NCBI GenBank assembly: GCA_016213325.1
Contig: JACRAY010000011.1
Coordinates: forward strand, 62,001 to 126,000
Direction: 5' to 3'
DNA length: 64,000 bases
Source: Burkholderiales bacterium
Lineage (GTDB): Bacteria; Pseudomonadota; Gammaproteobacteria; Burkholderiales; Burkholderiaceae_C
In this document: piece after piece, positions 1 to 8,611 of the stretch
Position numbering within the stretch: position 1 is the first letter of the stretch
Layout: every line of letters starts with the position of its first letter
Notes under the pieces: generated by a model
Seen by the model: only the letters and a program-made list of their open reading frames with translations
Database searches by the model: none
Told to the model about the DNA's origin: nothing
Made by a program: the position numbers and the translations under genes

Positions 1-305
1 TGGTTCCTTTCCCCTGGAACGGCGGCACGGCCATTTCGCGCGACTTTCTCGCGTTCTGCTCCGAACGCAACGTCACGCCCGACTTCGCGAGCATGGAAGG
101 CTACGTGGCGGCGCGCTGGCTCACCGAGGCCCTGAAGCGGGCGAAGCCGCGCGACATCGGTCCCGGCATGCTCGAGGCCGCGCTGGAGCAGATGCCACCC
201 ACCAACATGGGCGGTTTCCCGCTGGCCTTCAGCCCGGAAACGCGCAGCGCCTCGGCTTTCGTCGAGCTCACGGTGGTGTCAAGTTCACTCAAGTTCCTGA
301 AGTGA
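1..305 (+). CDS. Branched-chain amino acid-type ABC transporter substrate-binding protein, 3' end
   Basis: Only the last ~100 codons are in the window; the frame is open from base 3 and stops at 303-305. The visible part reads through 'GYVAARWLTEALKRAKP' to 'LTVVSSSLKFLK', which matches the C-terminal lobe of LivK-like periplasmic binding proteins (Peripla_BP_6 fold). In that family a 'GY.AA..l..Al..ag' helix precedes the closing strands. Such proteins deliver amino acids, amides or aromatic acids to an ABC importer. The ligand cannot be told from this fragment. It ends just before a short palindrome and faces the convergent lipoprotein gene. The family call is good; the substrate is unknown. 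Confidence 0.75.
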   Translation, partial: VPFPWNGGTAISRDFLAFCSERNVTPDFASMEGYVAARWLTEALKRAKPRDIGPGMLEAALEQMPPTNMGGFPLAFSPETRSASAFVELTVVSSSLKFLK

Positions 306-320
306 AACCACCCATTGCTT

Positions 321-352
321 GCACGGCGGGCAGCAGAGCTGCCCACCCTACA
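321..352. repeat. Short intergenic palindrome between convergent genes
   Basis: GGGCAGC (328-334) and GCTGCCC (338-344) form a 7-bp stem around a 3-base loop, followed by CACCCTAC. There is no T-run, so a classical terminator is not shown. The position between two convergent genes fits a bidirectional terminator or a REP-type element. The GTAGG(G/C)TGGG edge, read on the minus strand, resembles the palindrome at 22746-22769. Confidence 0.4.
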
Positions 353-368
353 CGCTGGATAGCGGCCG

Positions 369-1931
369 CTACTGCGGCACGTAGTCGCGTCCGATGATCA
401 CGATCGACTGCGTGGCGCCGGTATCGTTCTCGTAGGCAATGGCGGCGTTGGTGCCCACGCCGGTGAGTTCGCACAGCCCCGGCGCGGCGCGGCCGCTGCC
501 GCAGTCGATGTCGGTGTAGTACTGGAACGTGTTGCCGGCAAGGAAGGCCGCCTGCTGGTCGGCCGGGATGATGTAGAAGGTGCCGCCGCTGTTGGCGCCG
601 TCGATCACCACGCGGTACGTGTTTCCGATGGTGACAGGCTGCACGAAGCGGCTGCCCGCGGACACGTTCTGCGCCACGGTGTTGAAGCGCAGGCCGTTGT
701 AGGCGAAGCCCACCACGGTGGGCTGCTCCTGGAACTCGACGCGCACGGCGTTGGTGGAGTTCGACTTGTTCGCGACGCATACGCCGTACTCGCCGGGCGG
801 CAGCGAGAACGCCTTGAAACCGAACTGGCCCTGCATCGAGTAGCTCGTGTAGTACTGGAACGCGTTGCCGTTGACGCACGCGCTGATGCTCGCGCCGTCG
901 GTGATGTACACGTCGGCCGAGTATTGGCTGGCGAAGATCAGCTCCACGTCCATGGTGCCGCCCGTGATGCTGAAGCCCTGGCCGGCGCGGGCGTTGACGG
1001 CCAGCGTCTCGTTGAACTGCACGATCTCGGTGGCCGACATGGAGGAGTTCCAGTCGACGGTGCCGCCGCCGCCACCACCCCCGCCGCCGCCAGTGCCGCC
1101 CGCGACCGACAGCCTGAAGGTCCCGGTGTCCGTCTGGTACGCCTGCGCCGACAGGAAGTGCCAGGCGGTCGAGGTGGCCGTGTAGGTGATGCGCGCTTCG
1201 TACCCCCCGCGGCCGTCGTCGTCGTAGGCCACCTGCGAACCGCCCGAATTCAGCAGGCGCAGGATGGGGTCGTCCAGCGTGCCCTGCCCGCTGTACGCTC
1301 CCTGCAGGTCGAACGTGTACGTGGTGCCCGCCTGCAGGAACACGCGATACCAGTCGGCGTCGCCCGCCGTGTCGATCGTGCCGGTGACGGAACCACCCAC
1401 GGTGACGTTGGCGCTGGTCGACGAGTCGCCCGGCACCGTGTCGACCGGACCGCACGTGTAGACCAGGCACGTGAACTCCGCCAGCTCGCCGACGTACAGG
1501 ATGCGCCAGGCGCTCATGGGGCCCAGCACATAGACGCCGCCCGAGGCGACGGCCACGTAGTTGCCCGAGCCCGCGAAGTAGCGGAACGTGAACGGGCCCG
1601 AAGTGCTGTTGGTCTCCGCGCCCGTGAAGAACTGCGGGAAGGCGACGCGCGCCCAATCGAAGAGCGCCGTAGCCGTCAGGGTGGGCACGGCGGCACGTGG
1701 TGCGGCAGCCATGGCCGGAACCGAAGGCGAGGGCAGCTGCAGCTTCTCGAGGCACTCGCCGTCGACCATGGCGTGGGCCGACGGATCCTGCCGGCAGGCT
1801 TCGGGTTTCGCGCGCGCCAGCTGCGCCGTAGCCAGTGTCGGCGTAGCGGTTGCTTCCCCGGAATCCCCTCCGCCGCCGCAGGCGGCCAGTATCATCGCGG
1901 CCGCGAGAGCGGCCCAGGTCGACTTCATCAT
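369..1931 (-). CDS. Exported lipoprotein with PPC-like domain and Gly-rich linker
   Basis: 520 aa. A signal peptide ends in the lipobox LAAC, with the acylated Cys at residue 18, so this is an envelope lipoprotein. Residues ~75-160 ('ALFDWARVAFPQFF', 'FRYFAGSGNYVAVASGGVYVLGP') match an N-terminal module I associate with Burkholderiales lipoproteins. Residues ~170-275 ('DADWYRVFLQAGTTYTFDL', 'DPILRLLNSGG') look like a bacterial pre-peptidase C-terminal (PPC) domain. A run of about ten glycines leads to a C-terminal beta-rich region with no recognised family. No catalytic motif is visible, so a binding or surface role is inferred. The start codon is one of two adjacent ATGs (1931 or 1928). Confidence 0.8.
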   Translation of the reverse strand: MMKSTWAALAAAMILAACGGGGDSGEATATPTLATAQLARAKPEACRQDPSAHAMVDGECLEKLQLPSPSVPAMAAAPRAAVPTLTATALFDWARVAFPQFFTGAETNSTSGPFTFRYFAGSGNYVAVASGGVYVLGPMSAWRILYVGELAEFTCLVYTCGPVDTVPGDSSTSANVTVGGSVTGTIDTAGDADWYRVFLQAGTTYTFDLQGAYSGQGTLDDPILRLLNSGGSQVAYDDDGRGGYEARITYTATSTAWHFLSAQAYQTDTGTFRLSVAGGTGGGGGGGGGGTVDWNSSMSATEIVQFNETLAVNARAGQGFSITGGTMDVELIFASQYSADVYITDGASISACVNGNAFQYYTSYSMQGQFGFKAFSLPPGEYGVCVANKSNSTNAVRVEFQEQPTVVGFAYNGLRFNTVAQNVSAGSRFVQPVTIGNTYRVVIDGANSGGTFYIIPADQQAAFLAGNTFQYYTDIDCGSGRAAPGLCELTGVGTNAAIAYENDTGATQSIVIIGRDYVPQ

Positions 1932-1974
1932 GGTTACTGCCCTCAGGTTCTTGTGACTGCTTGTCCAGTGTAAA

Positions 1975-2883
1975 GTGAAACATCAAGTGAACGACCTACA
2001 GGGATTGCTGGACCAGTCTGCAACGCTGCGCGAAGCGGGCCGCGATGCGGACGCCATCGCATTGGGCCCCGGCATCCTGCATGGGTACTTTCGTTCGGAG
2101 CATGGCCGCGCGCTGGATCGTGCGAAGGCGCGCACCTTTACCGAAAAGCTCTACTGCCGCATGCTCGACGTGCACGAGAAGGGCTGCCACACCTACTCGC
2201 GGCTGTCGGACAAGCTGGCCGTGCACGACTTCGTGGCGCAACGCATCGGCGAGCGATACCTCACGCCCGTGTTGTGGTCCGGCGACGACGCCCGCGAGAT
2301 CCCGTGGGAGCGCATGCCCGCCGAGGCGGTCTTCAAGTGCAACGAGGGCTCCGGCAAGGGCAGCGCGCTGCGTGCACCGCACGATGCAGGCGAAGCGCAG
2401 GCGCTTGCCGCGCGCTGGCAGTCCGGCTCGTACTACTGGTTCCGGCGTGAGTACCACTACTGGGACGTGCCGCGCCGGCTGCTCATCGAAGAAGTACTGG
2501 ACGACGGCCACCCCGACGGCCCGCTCGACTACATCTTCTTCTGCTTCGACGGCGTGCCGCGGCTGGTGCAGGTGGGCAGCCGGTCGCACACCATCCACCG
2601 ATTCTTCACGCCGTCGTGGGAGCCGGTGCGCCTGACGTACCGCGAGCGCTACGAAGCGCCGCCGCTCGAGCGGCCGGCCGCCTTCGGCGAGATGCTCGAT
2701 CTTGCGGCCCGCCTTTCAAAGGGGTTCGACTTCGTGCGGGTCGACCTGTATGGCTGCCGCGGCGGCGTACGGTTCGGCGAACTCACCTTCACGCCGCGCG
2801 CCGGCAAGCTGGCCTTCGACCCGCCCGAGTGGGACGAGCGGCTGGGCGATTGGTGGCGCTACGGCGGCCTGCCCCATGGCTGA
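1975..2883 (+). CDS. TupA-like ATP-grasp ligase
   Basis: 302 aa from a GTG start; a second GTG at 1987 is equally possible and neither has a clear Shine-Dalgarno. Core motifs match TupA-like ATP-grasp proteins (PF14305): 'RTFTEKLYCRML', 'YSRLSDKLAVHDFVAQRIG', 'VFKCNEGSGKGSALR' near residue 121 (nucleotide-binding lysine region) and 'YIFFCFDGVPRLVQVG'. TupA of alkaliphilic Bacillus is tied to teichuronopeptide synthesis, and relatives sit in capsule or O-antigen clusters. By family it would join a carboxylate to an amine using ATP. It overlaps the next gene by 8 bases and opens a four-gene operon. The exact substrate is unknown. Confidence 0.85.
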   Translation: MKHQVNDLQGLLDQSATLREAGRDADAIALGPGILHGYFRSEHGRALDRAKARTFTEKLYCRMLDVHEKGCHTYSRLSDKLAVHDFVAQRIGERYLTPVLWSGDDAREIPWERMPAEAVFKCNEGSGKGSALRAPHDAGEAQALAARWQSGSYYWFRREYHYWDVPRRLLIEEVLDDGHPDGPLDYIFFCFDGVPRLVQVGSRSHTIHRFFTPSWEPVRLTYRERYEAPPLERPAAFGEMLDLAARLSKGFDFVRVDLYGCRGGVRFGELTFTPRAGKLAFDPPEWDERLGDWWRYGGLPHG

Positions 2884-4675
2884 AACGCTGTCCTTGCTGG
2901 AAGAGTCGTGGGGCGTCATGCCGGGGCACGGCAAGGGCCTGCGCGGGCCGCTGCTGACGGTCATCATGCGCACCCCTGCCGAACCCAAGTGGGACACCGA
3001 AGCGATGCACGCAGCGCTGCAGGCGGGCTCGGGCCTTGCGGCCGAGGAGATCGACCGTTGCCTGCAGGGCGGCTTCGGCCCGGACGCCTTCCTGCAACTC
3101 GTGCTGGCGATGGAAACACTGGGGCACACGTCGGTCATGCAGCCCGGCGTGCTGCTGGCAGAGGCTTCCCGGCGGCAGGGATGGGTGCAGTACCCGGTGC
3201 TGGTGCCCACCTTCAACCGGCGCTACACGCGCGACGTGATCGAATGGCTGGTGCTGGTTGCCAACCTGCGAGGCGGCGAGAAGCTGCCCGCTGCAGCCCA
3301 GGCGAAGCTGGATGCCTCGCGCCGCGACCTGCGCACCGAGCTGGGCCAGGGCGGTGTGAATACCATGCGCATCGCCCGGGCCTGCCACGAACTGGACCTG
3401 CCGCTGAGGTGGCTGACCGGCAACTACCTGCAGGTCGGCTCGGGCTGCCACGGGCACATCTTCCAGAGCACGATGACCGAGCGCACACCGGCCGTCGGGA
3501 CCAAGCTGGCGCGTTCCAAATACCACACGGCGGCCGTGCTGGCGCAGCACGGGCTGCCGGTGCCCCGGCATGTTCGCGCCGCCACGGCCGACGCCGCCGT
3601 CAGGGCCGCGCATGAACTCGGCTACCCGGTGGTGGTCAAGCCCGACGACCGCGACGGCGGCGACGGCGTGCACGCCGGGCTGCGCACCAATGCGCAGGTG
3701 CGGCAGTGCCATGCGCACGCTTTGTCGCTGTCGAACGCCGTGCTGGTGGAAAAGCACGTCGACGGCAACGACTACCGCATCACGGTGCACGACGGCCGTG
3801 TCGTGAAGGCCATCGGCCGGCGTGCGGGCGGCGTGGACGGGGATGGCGTGCGCACCGTGGCCGAACTGGTGCAAGCCGCGCTCGCTGCCGCGCCGGCGTC
3901 ACGCGATCGCGCCACGCTGGTGTCGCTGGACGACGAGGCACGCGAACTGCTGGCCCTGCGCGGGATGACGGCGGCCAGCGTCCCGCCTGCGGGCGAGTTC
4001 GTCGCGCTCAGGCGCCGCGCCAACATGTCCACCGGGGGCACGGCACACGACGTGATGGAGCAGATGCACCCCGACAACGCGCAGTTGGCGGTGCGCGCCG
4101 CGCAGGCCCTGCGGCTCGACCTGGCCGGCGTCGACCTCATCATCCCCGACATCGCCGTCTCGTGGACCGAGTGCACCGCCGGCATCTGCGAGGTGAACTC
4201 GCAGCCGCAGATCAGCACCGAGTTCGCGCCGCAGGTGTACCGCGACCTGCTGCTGAGCCGGGTGCAGCCACCGGCGCGCCTCAGGGCCGTACTGGTGCTC
4301 GACGATGGGGGTGCGCCGCTGGCGGACGGCTTCGTGACGGCTATCGCCGCGCGACTCGAAAGCGAAGGCGAGCAGGTGGTGGCCGTGCGTTCCGACGGCA
4401 ACTGGCTGGGCCGCGAGCGCCTGTCGCTGCCGGGGCGCGAGCCGGCGTCCGCCGCATGGTCGGCCGAACTCGAACCCCGCGCCACGGCGGTGGTGGCGGC
4501 GCTTACTCCCGCGCAGATGTTGAAGAAGGGCGTACCGTGGCTGCATGTGGACGAAGTCCACGTGCGCGCCGACGCGCGCAACACCGACGCGATGCGGCTC
4601 AAGCTGGCGCTCGCGCTGCTGGCCCCGCACGTGAGGGGCGAGATTCGCATGCCACAGGGGTTTTCATTGCCATGA
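2876..4675 (+). CDS. Cyanophycin-synthetase-like ATP-grasp ligase without Mur-ligase half
   Basis: 599 aa from the ATG at 2876, which overlaps the previous stop by 8 bases. Residues ~200-450 form an ATP-grasp domain of the CphA type: 'KLARSKYHTAAVLAQHGLPVP', 'GYPVVVKPDDRDGGDGVHAG' near residue 250, 'VLVEKHVDGNDYRITVHDG' and 'EVNSQPQIST' near residue 438. The N-terminal ~190 residues resemble the region preceding the ATP-grasp domain of cyanophycin synthetases. CphA continues into a Mur-ligase domain of over 400 residues; here only ~150 residues follow, with no P-loop. The protein is therefore a single-ligase relative. It probably adds an amino acid or peptide unit, together with the neighbouring TupA-like ligase. 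Product unknown. Confidence 0.8.
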   Translation: MAETLSLLEESWGVMPGHGKGLRGPLLTVIMRTPAEPKWDTEAMHAALQAGSGLAAEEIDRCLQGGFGPDAFLQLVLAMETLGHTSVMQPGVLLAEASRRQGWVQYPVLVPTFNRRYTRDVIEWLVLVANLRGGEKLPAAAQAKLDASRRDLRTELGQGGVNTMRIARACHELDLPLRWLTGNYLQVGSGCHGHIFQSTMTERTPAVGTKLARSKYHTAAVLAQHGLPVPRHVRAATADAAVRAAHELGYPVVVKPDDRDGGDGVHAGLRTNAQVRQCHAHALSLSNAVLVEKHVDGNDYRITVHDGRVVKAIGRRAGGVDGDGVRTVAELVQAALAAAPASRDRATLVSLDDEARELLALRGMTAASVPPAGEFVALRRRANMSTGGTAHDVMEQMHPDNAQLAVRAAQALRLDLAGVDLIIPDIAVSWTECTAGICEVNSQPQISTEFAPQVYRDLLLSRVQPPARLRAVLVLDDGGAPLADGFVTAIAARLESEGEQVVAVRSDGNWLGRERLSLPGREPASAAWSAELEPRATAVVAALTPAQMLKKGVPWLHVDEVHVRADARNTDAMRLKLALALLAPHVRGEIRMPQGFSLP

Positions 4676-5625
4676 CGTCCGGGCTGGTCGCACTCACTTC
4701 CTACTTCAACCCGTTCCGTGGTGAGCGGCGGCCGCGCAACTACCGCATCTTCCGCAAGCACCTGGGCGTGCCGCTGGTTGCCGTCGAGTGGGCCCGCGAC
4801 GGCCGCTTCGAGCTGCAGGAGTCGGACGCCGACGTGGTGCTGCGCGTCGAGGGCGGCGACCTCATGTGGCAGAAGGAACGACTGCTCAATCGCGGGCTGG
4901 ACTACATCCGCGAGCATGGGCTCGCACGCGACGTCGCGATGATCGACGCCGACGTCGTGTTCGAGGACGAGCACTGGGCGGCGAAGGTCTCGGAGGCACT
5001 GGACCAGGCCCCCGTGGTGCAGTGCTACTCGGAAGTTGCCTACCTGCCGGAGTTGCCCGGCGTTGCGACGCGCTCCGGGATGCTGGCGTCGGTGCCGTCC
5101 CATTGCGCACCTTCGCTGGCGTATGCGATGGGCCAGGGCAAGGAGCTCTTCTCCTCTGACGATGCGCTGGTACAAGCCTTCGCAGGCGTCAAGAACCTGG
5201 TGGTGAGCGGCAATCCCGGCATGGCGCTTGCCGCGCGGCTGCATGAAGGCAACTTCTGCCTTTATGAGAACGGCATCGTCGGCGGTGGCGACTTCCTCGT
5301 GGCGGCGGGCAGCGTGGGCAGGCTGGATGAAGTGTTCGAGACCCGCCCCGTTACGCTGAGCCAACAAGCGGATATTCGCGATTGGGCCGCTTGCTGCCTG
5401 CCCGTGGGCAGCGGGCTGGGATGGGCGGACAACCGCCTGATGCACCTGTGGCATGGCCCGATGGCAGCGCGCCAGTATGCGCAGCGTTACGCCATTCTCG
5501 CGGACCACGATTACGACCCGCAGCGCGACATCGACCGCAGCCAGCCGGCGCTGCGCTTCAGCGACAGCGCCGGCGGCCTGAAGGAAGCCGTCGCCGCGTA
5601 CCTCGGTTCGCGAGATGACGCGTGA
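4672..5625 (+). CDS. GT-A-type glycosyltransferase-like protein
   Basis: 317 aa. The start ATG overlaps the preceding TGA (ATGA). The N-terminus 'LVALTSYFNPF' and the acidic DxD pair D92-A-D94 in 'VAMIDADVVFEDEHW' fit a GT-A nucleotide-sugar transferase, where the aspartates would hold the divalent metal. 'YENGIVGGGDFLVAAG' and 'WADNRLMHLWHGPMAARQYAQR' recur in bacterial galactosyl/glycosyltransferase-like proteins. No signal peptide or membrane segment is visible, so it should act in the cytoplasm. It lies between the ligases and a GT11-like protein, which supports glycan modification. Donor and acceptor are not predictable. Confidence 0.7.
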   Translation: MTSGLVALTSYFNPFRGERRPRNYRIFRKHLGVPLVAVEWARDGRFELQESDADVVLRVEGGDLMWQKERLLNRGLDYIREHGLARDVAMIDADVVFEDEHWAAKVSEALDQAPVVQCYSEVAYLPELPGVATRSGMLASVPSHCAPSLAYAMGQGKELFSSDDALVQAFAGVKNLVVSGNPGMALAARLHEGNFCLYENGIVGGGDFLVAAGSVGRLDEVFETRPVTLSQQADIRDWAACCLPVGSGLGWADNRLMHLWHGPMAARQYAQRYAILADHDYDPQRDIDRSQPALRFSDSAGGLKEAVAAYLGSRDDA

Positions 5626-6532
5626 GCTGCCGCTCATCATCCACCCTCGTGGCCGCCTGGCCAACGTGATGTTCCAGTACATGCTGGCGCTGCAACTGAA
5701 GCGCCGGCTGGGCGACCGCGCGAAGGTCTATGGCCCGGGCTTGCCCGAGTGGGACTGGCCCGCCGTCGGCCCCGCGCCCCATCCAGCGCGCGCCATGGTG
5801 TTGCGCGGACACATGTTCGACCTGGACGAAGTGGCGCACCTGCTGCGCGCAGGCGCGTTCGACGCAGTCGTCATAGAAGCATGGGGCATGCGGGTGGAGT
5901 ACTACGCCGATGTCGCCGAGCAGCGCGCGTTGTTCGTGTCGAAAGAAGTGCCGCAGCCGGTGGGCGACGACGAAGTGTTGTTGAGCGTGCGTGCGGAAGA
6001 CATCGAGGGCGGTGGCTCCGCCGGCTACTACCCCTTGCCCTTTCGCTTCTACGAGGCCGTGGTCGAGGCGCAGCGCAAGCGGCCCGTCTTCATGGGGCAA
6101 CTTCAGCCGTCGCCTTACACCGACGCGCTGCGCAAGCGCTTTCCTGCGGCGCGCTACCTTCCGGCGGCGCCAGCGGCCAATGATTTCCAGACGCTGCGCT
6201 CGGCCGGGCACGTGGCCCTGTCGATCAGTTCGTTTGCGTGGCTGGCCGCCTGGCTGTCCGAATCGGCGCAGGTGATCCACCTGCCGGTGGCCGGCCTGTT
6301 CGATCCCGCGCGTGGGCACCAGAACCTGCTGCCGGTGGGCGATGCACGCTACCGCTACTGGAGCATCGAGTTTCCGGAGATGGCGGCGCGCGCGGGCCTG
6401 CAGGCACACGAATGGGCGGAAGGTGAGAGGAGCGTAACCCCGCGTGAAGAGGGCTGGGCAATGAACCTGGCGCGCGTGGCAAGGGCGCGGAGGGTGCCCG
6501 CTGCGAAGCTGAACATCCCGGGAGACAGCTGA
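5615..6532 (+). CDS. Divergent alpha-1,2-fucosyltransferase (GT11)-like protein
   Basis: 305 aa; the start overlaps the previous gene by 11 bases. Residues 10-23 'HPRGRLANVMFQYM' match the G-R-L-G-N-x-M-F-Q-Y signature that opens GT11/GT23-type GDP-fucose enzymes, except that the glycine before N is alanine here. 'HVALSISSFAWLAAWLS' resembles the late 'isiSSFSwWaAwL' motif of the same fold. No membrane segment is visible. It closes the 1975-6532 operon and probably glycosylates the product of the two ATP-grasp ligases. Family assignment is by motif only; fucose specificity is not established. Confidence 0.65.
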   Translation: MTRELPLIIHPRGRLANVMFQYMLALQLKRRLGDRAKVYGPGLPEWDWPAVGPAPHPARAMVLRGHMFDLDEVAHLLRAGAFDAVVIEAWGMRVEYYADVAEQRALFVSKEVPQPVGDDEVLLSVRAEDIEGGGSAGYYPLPFRFYEAVVEAQRKRPVFMGQLQPSPYTDALRKRFPAARYLPAAPAANDFQTLRSAGHVALSISSFAWLAAWLSESAQVIHLPVAGLFDPARGHQNLLPVGDARYRYWSIEFPEMAARAGLQAHEWAEGERSVTPREEGWAMNLARVARARRVPAAKLNIPGDS

Positions 6533-6562
6533 TCAGGCCGTAGCGCACCCATTTCTTCGCCG

Positions 6563-7186
6563 CTACTCGCGCGGCGGCCCCGTAGACCTGCCGGCGAACG
6601 GCCGCTCGTCGCCCTGCGGCTCGTGCGTCGCCCGAGAAGTGTCGCCGGCCATCGCCCGGTCGCGCCGCGCACCGGGGCTCGCGGTCGTTCGTGCGGTGCT
6701 GGCGCGCTCCTGTGCCCAGCGGTCGCCGGAGGCAGTCATGCCCAGGTCCTCTGTGTGCACCGCGACGCCCGCCTCATACACCATCTTGCCGCCGAGCCAG
6801 CCCGAGACCAGCAGCATCGCGATCGCAACCAGCGACAGGATGAGCGGAGCGCCTGCCGGCGCGGCCGTCGATGCGTCCCAGCGCATCCAGGCGTTGATCA
6901 CGTACAGGGCGACGATGGTGAGGTTCAGGGCCATGTGCTTGACCGCCGTTGGCAGCACCGGCGTCTTGCGCAACGAGAGCAGGTCGACCAGCCCCGGCAA
7001 CGCTGCTGCGAGCGCGCCGAGAATGCCGCCGACCATCGCGTATAGCGAAGCCGAGGCCCATGTACCGGGTGCGCCGGAGCGCATGGCGATGAAGTCGCAT
7101 ACCAGCGAGAAGATCCACAGGCCGATCGGAATCGTGACCAGCATCGGGTGGATGGGATGGCCGGCAATCTGTGCAGGTGTGCGCAT
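6563..7186 (-). CDS. DUF2231 integral membrane protein
   Basis: 207 aa. The ATG at 7186 is chosen because CGGGAG lies upstream and 'MRTPAQIAGHPIHPMLV' is the usual start of DUF2231 proteins; an upstream-extended frame to 7270 has no such support. The HPIHPMLV motif precedes four hydrophobic segments at approximately residues 15-40, 45-70, 80-100 and 110-130. A hydrophilic, Arg/Ser/Thr-rich tail follows. The family includes small inner-membrane proteins often found near heme or electron-transfer genes; its function is unproven. It is convergent with the glycosyltransferase operon and divergent from the NHL gene. Confidence 0.85.
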   Translation of the reverse strand: MRTPAQIAGHPIHPMLVTIPIGLWIFSLVCDFIAMRSGAPGTWASASLYAMVGGILGALAAALPGLVDLLSLRKTPVLPTAVKHMALNLTIVALYVINAWMRWDASTAAPAGAPLILSLVAIAMLLVSGWLGGKMVYEAGVAVHTEDLGMTASGDRWAQERASTARTTASPGARRDRAMAGDTSRATHEPQGDERPFAGRSTGPPRE

Positions 7187-7416
7187 GGCGTGCTCCCGTT
7201 TGTCATGGACCAGTTTGGGATGTCGACGCAGCTCCTCATGTAGGAAACTTCTTGGATGTGACACCGGCATGGTCCTGCGTCGGGCAACCGCTTCCGGCCC
7301 CGCTGGTCGCGGCGTTGCAGAACCGCAGCTTGAAGAGCAGACTCGACGGCGCGCGCTGCGCCTGGGTCCGGCGAGCTGCCGGACGGCGTGACCTGTTGCC
7401 CGAAGAAGGAGATTTC

Positions 7417-8271
7417 ATGGCCTCGTTCACGACAGTGCGGCGTCGCCTGGTCGTCGCACTCGTCCTCGCATGCAGCGCGGCCTCTGCGCTTGGCCAGGTC
7501 TCCGTGCAGCAGGGTGTGGGCCCGCCGGTCAAGGCGGCACCCGGCCTGGCGGTAACGATCTTTGCCACACAATTGCGCGGGCCGCGCGGCGTGCTCGTGG
7601 ACCGCAGGGGCGACGTCTGGGTCGCGGAGGAAGCCGGCGGGACCATCGTGAAAATCAGCCTCGATGGGAAAGCCAGCAGGGTAGCCGCCGGACTGGAAGG
7701 CCCCCATGATCTTGATATCGATTCGCAGGGCAACCTCTATGTGGCCGAGACGGCCACGGGGAGGGTGCTCATCGTTCGGCCCGGGCGCAAGCCCGAGACC
7801 TACATCGAGAACCTGGTCAGCCCGGTCGATCTGGCATTCAACGCAACCGGCGAGCTGCTGGTCTGCGAACTTGTGGGTGCGCGAGTCAGGGCCTACAAGT
7901 TCCCGGGGGATACCGGACGCATGGTCGTTCAGGGATTTCGTCCGCACGGCCTTGCCTTCGGGAAGGACCGGGCCGTCTTTGTTACGGATACTTCCGGCAA
8001 GCGCCTTGTCAGGGTGGCAGCGGACGGGGTCGTACAGACAGTGGCCAGGGACATCGACACCCCGATCGGCGTTGCGATTGGGCCGTCAGGCGACTTCTAT
8101 GTGGCCGAACGCGCGGCGGGCAGGCTGCTGCGCGTCAAGGCGAACGGCGATCGTTCCGTCATTCTGGAAGGGCTGCGCAGCCCCCGGGATCCGGCGTTCG
8201 ACGCTTCGGGCAACCTATACATCGCGGAAACCGATGCGGGGCGCATCCTGCGGCTGGCTGGAAAGTTCTAG
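7417..8271 (+). CDS. Secreted NHL/SMP-30-like beta-propeller protein
   Basis: 284 aa. The ATG at 7417 follows GAAGGAG at good spacing. A signal peptide 'VVALVLACSAASALG' is cleaved near residue 26. The remainder is five to six repeats of ~40 residues with the NHL pattern, for example 'DIDSQGNLYVAETATGRVL', 'AIGPSGDFYVAERAAGRLL' and 'AFDASGNLYIAETDAGRIL'. This predicts a periplasmic or extracellular six-bladed propeller. Such proteins are binding scaffolds or lactonase-like; no clear metal-ligand set is visible, so enzymatic activity is not claimed. It is monocistronic and convergent with tRNA-Thr. Confidence 0.85.
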   Translation: MASFTTVRRRLVVALVLACSAASALGQVSVQQGVGPPVKAAPGLAVTIFATQLRGPRGVLVDRRGDVWVAEEAGGTIVKISLDGKASRVAAGLEGPHDLDIDSQGNLYVAETATGRVLIVRPGRKPETYIENLVSPVDLAFNATGELLVCELVGARVRAYKFPGDTGRMVVQGFRPHGLAFGKDRAVFVTDTSGKRLVRVAADGVVQTVARDIDTPIGVAIGPSGDFYVAERAAGRLLRVKANGDRSVILEGLRSPRDPAFDASGNLYIAETDAGRILRLAGKF

Positions 8272-8298
8272 TCAATCCAGCCACCGGTTTGCTGGAAT

Positions 8299-8374
8299 TG
8301 GTGCCGGAGAGAGGAATCGAACCCCCGACCTTCTCATTACGAATGAGCTGCTCTACCGACTGAGCTACTCCGGC
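8299..8374 (-). tRNA. tRNA-Thr (anticodon CGU)
   Basis: 76 nt including an encoded CCA. Acceptor stem GCCGGAG pairs with CUCCGGC and is followed by A73. The D-arm is GCUCAGUCGGUAGAGC. The anticodon loop UUCGUAA gives anticodon CGU, which reads ACG (Thr). The variable loop and T-arm GGGGGUUCGAUUCCUC are canonical. The top pair of the anticodon stem (position 27-43) is a G-A mismatch. It resembles E. coli thrW. Confidence 0.97.
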
Positions 8375-8385
8375 GGAAACCTAGC

Positions 8386-8391
8386 ATTATA
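8386..8391 (-). promoter_or_regulatory. Likely -10 box of tRNA-Thr promoter
   Basis: The minus strand reads a perfect TATAAT here, 11 bases before the mature 5' end of the tRNA. Transcription would begin a few bases ahead of the tRNA. No convincing -35 hexamer is seen at 16-18 bases upstream. Confidence 0.5.
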
Positions 8392-8611
8392 GCCACCAAA
8401 GTGCCGCACCAGAAAGGTGCCAGCCCCTCAAGGCCAGCCTGGTATTGGGGCTAGCCCTGATATCGGAAACGAGGAGGCTCGTTTGGCAGCAGCGGGGGAT
8501 TAACCCGGTGGGCCCTACAATGCTGCCCCGGAGCAGAGCCTGAGGCGGCACACCCACCTCCCGTGGCCCGTCGCGCCCAGCCTTTACACACCCAGCTAAA
8601 AGGATCGTATT

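Noticed and set aside
289..1986. 565-aa antisense reading frame over the lipoprotein gene
   Set aside because: It is Arg/Gly-rich low-complexity translation, a shadow caused by high GC. The 369-1931 frame has a lipobox and domain motifs.
7187..7416. Upstream extension of the NHL gene to 7171 and of the DUF2231 gene to 7270
   Set aside because: The extensions overlap each other, lack ribosome sites, and would bury a clear signal peptide (NHL) or the conserved start (DUF2231). The stretch is a divergent promoter region.
8375..8611. Search for a second RNA gene or riboswitch between tRNA-Thr and exbB
   Set aside because: No tRNA fold, conserved riboswitch core or ORF was recognised. Only the tRNA promoter and probable exbB leader are here.
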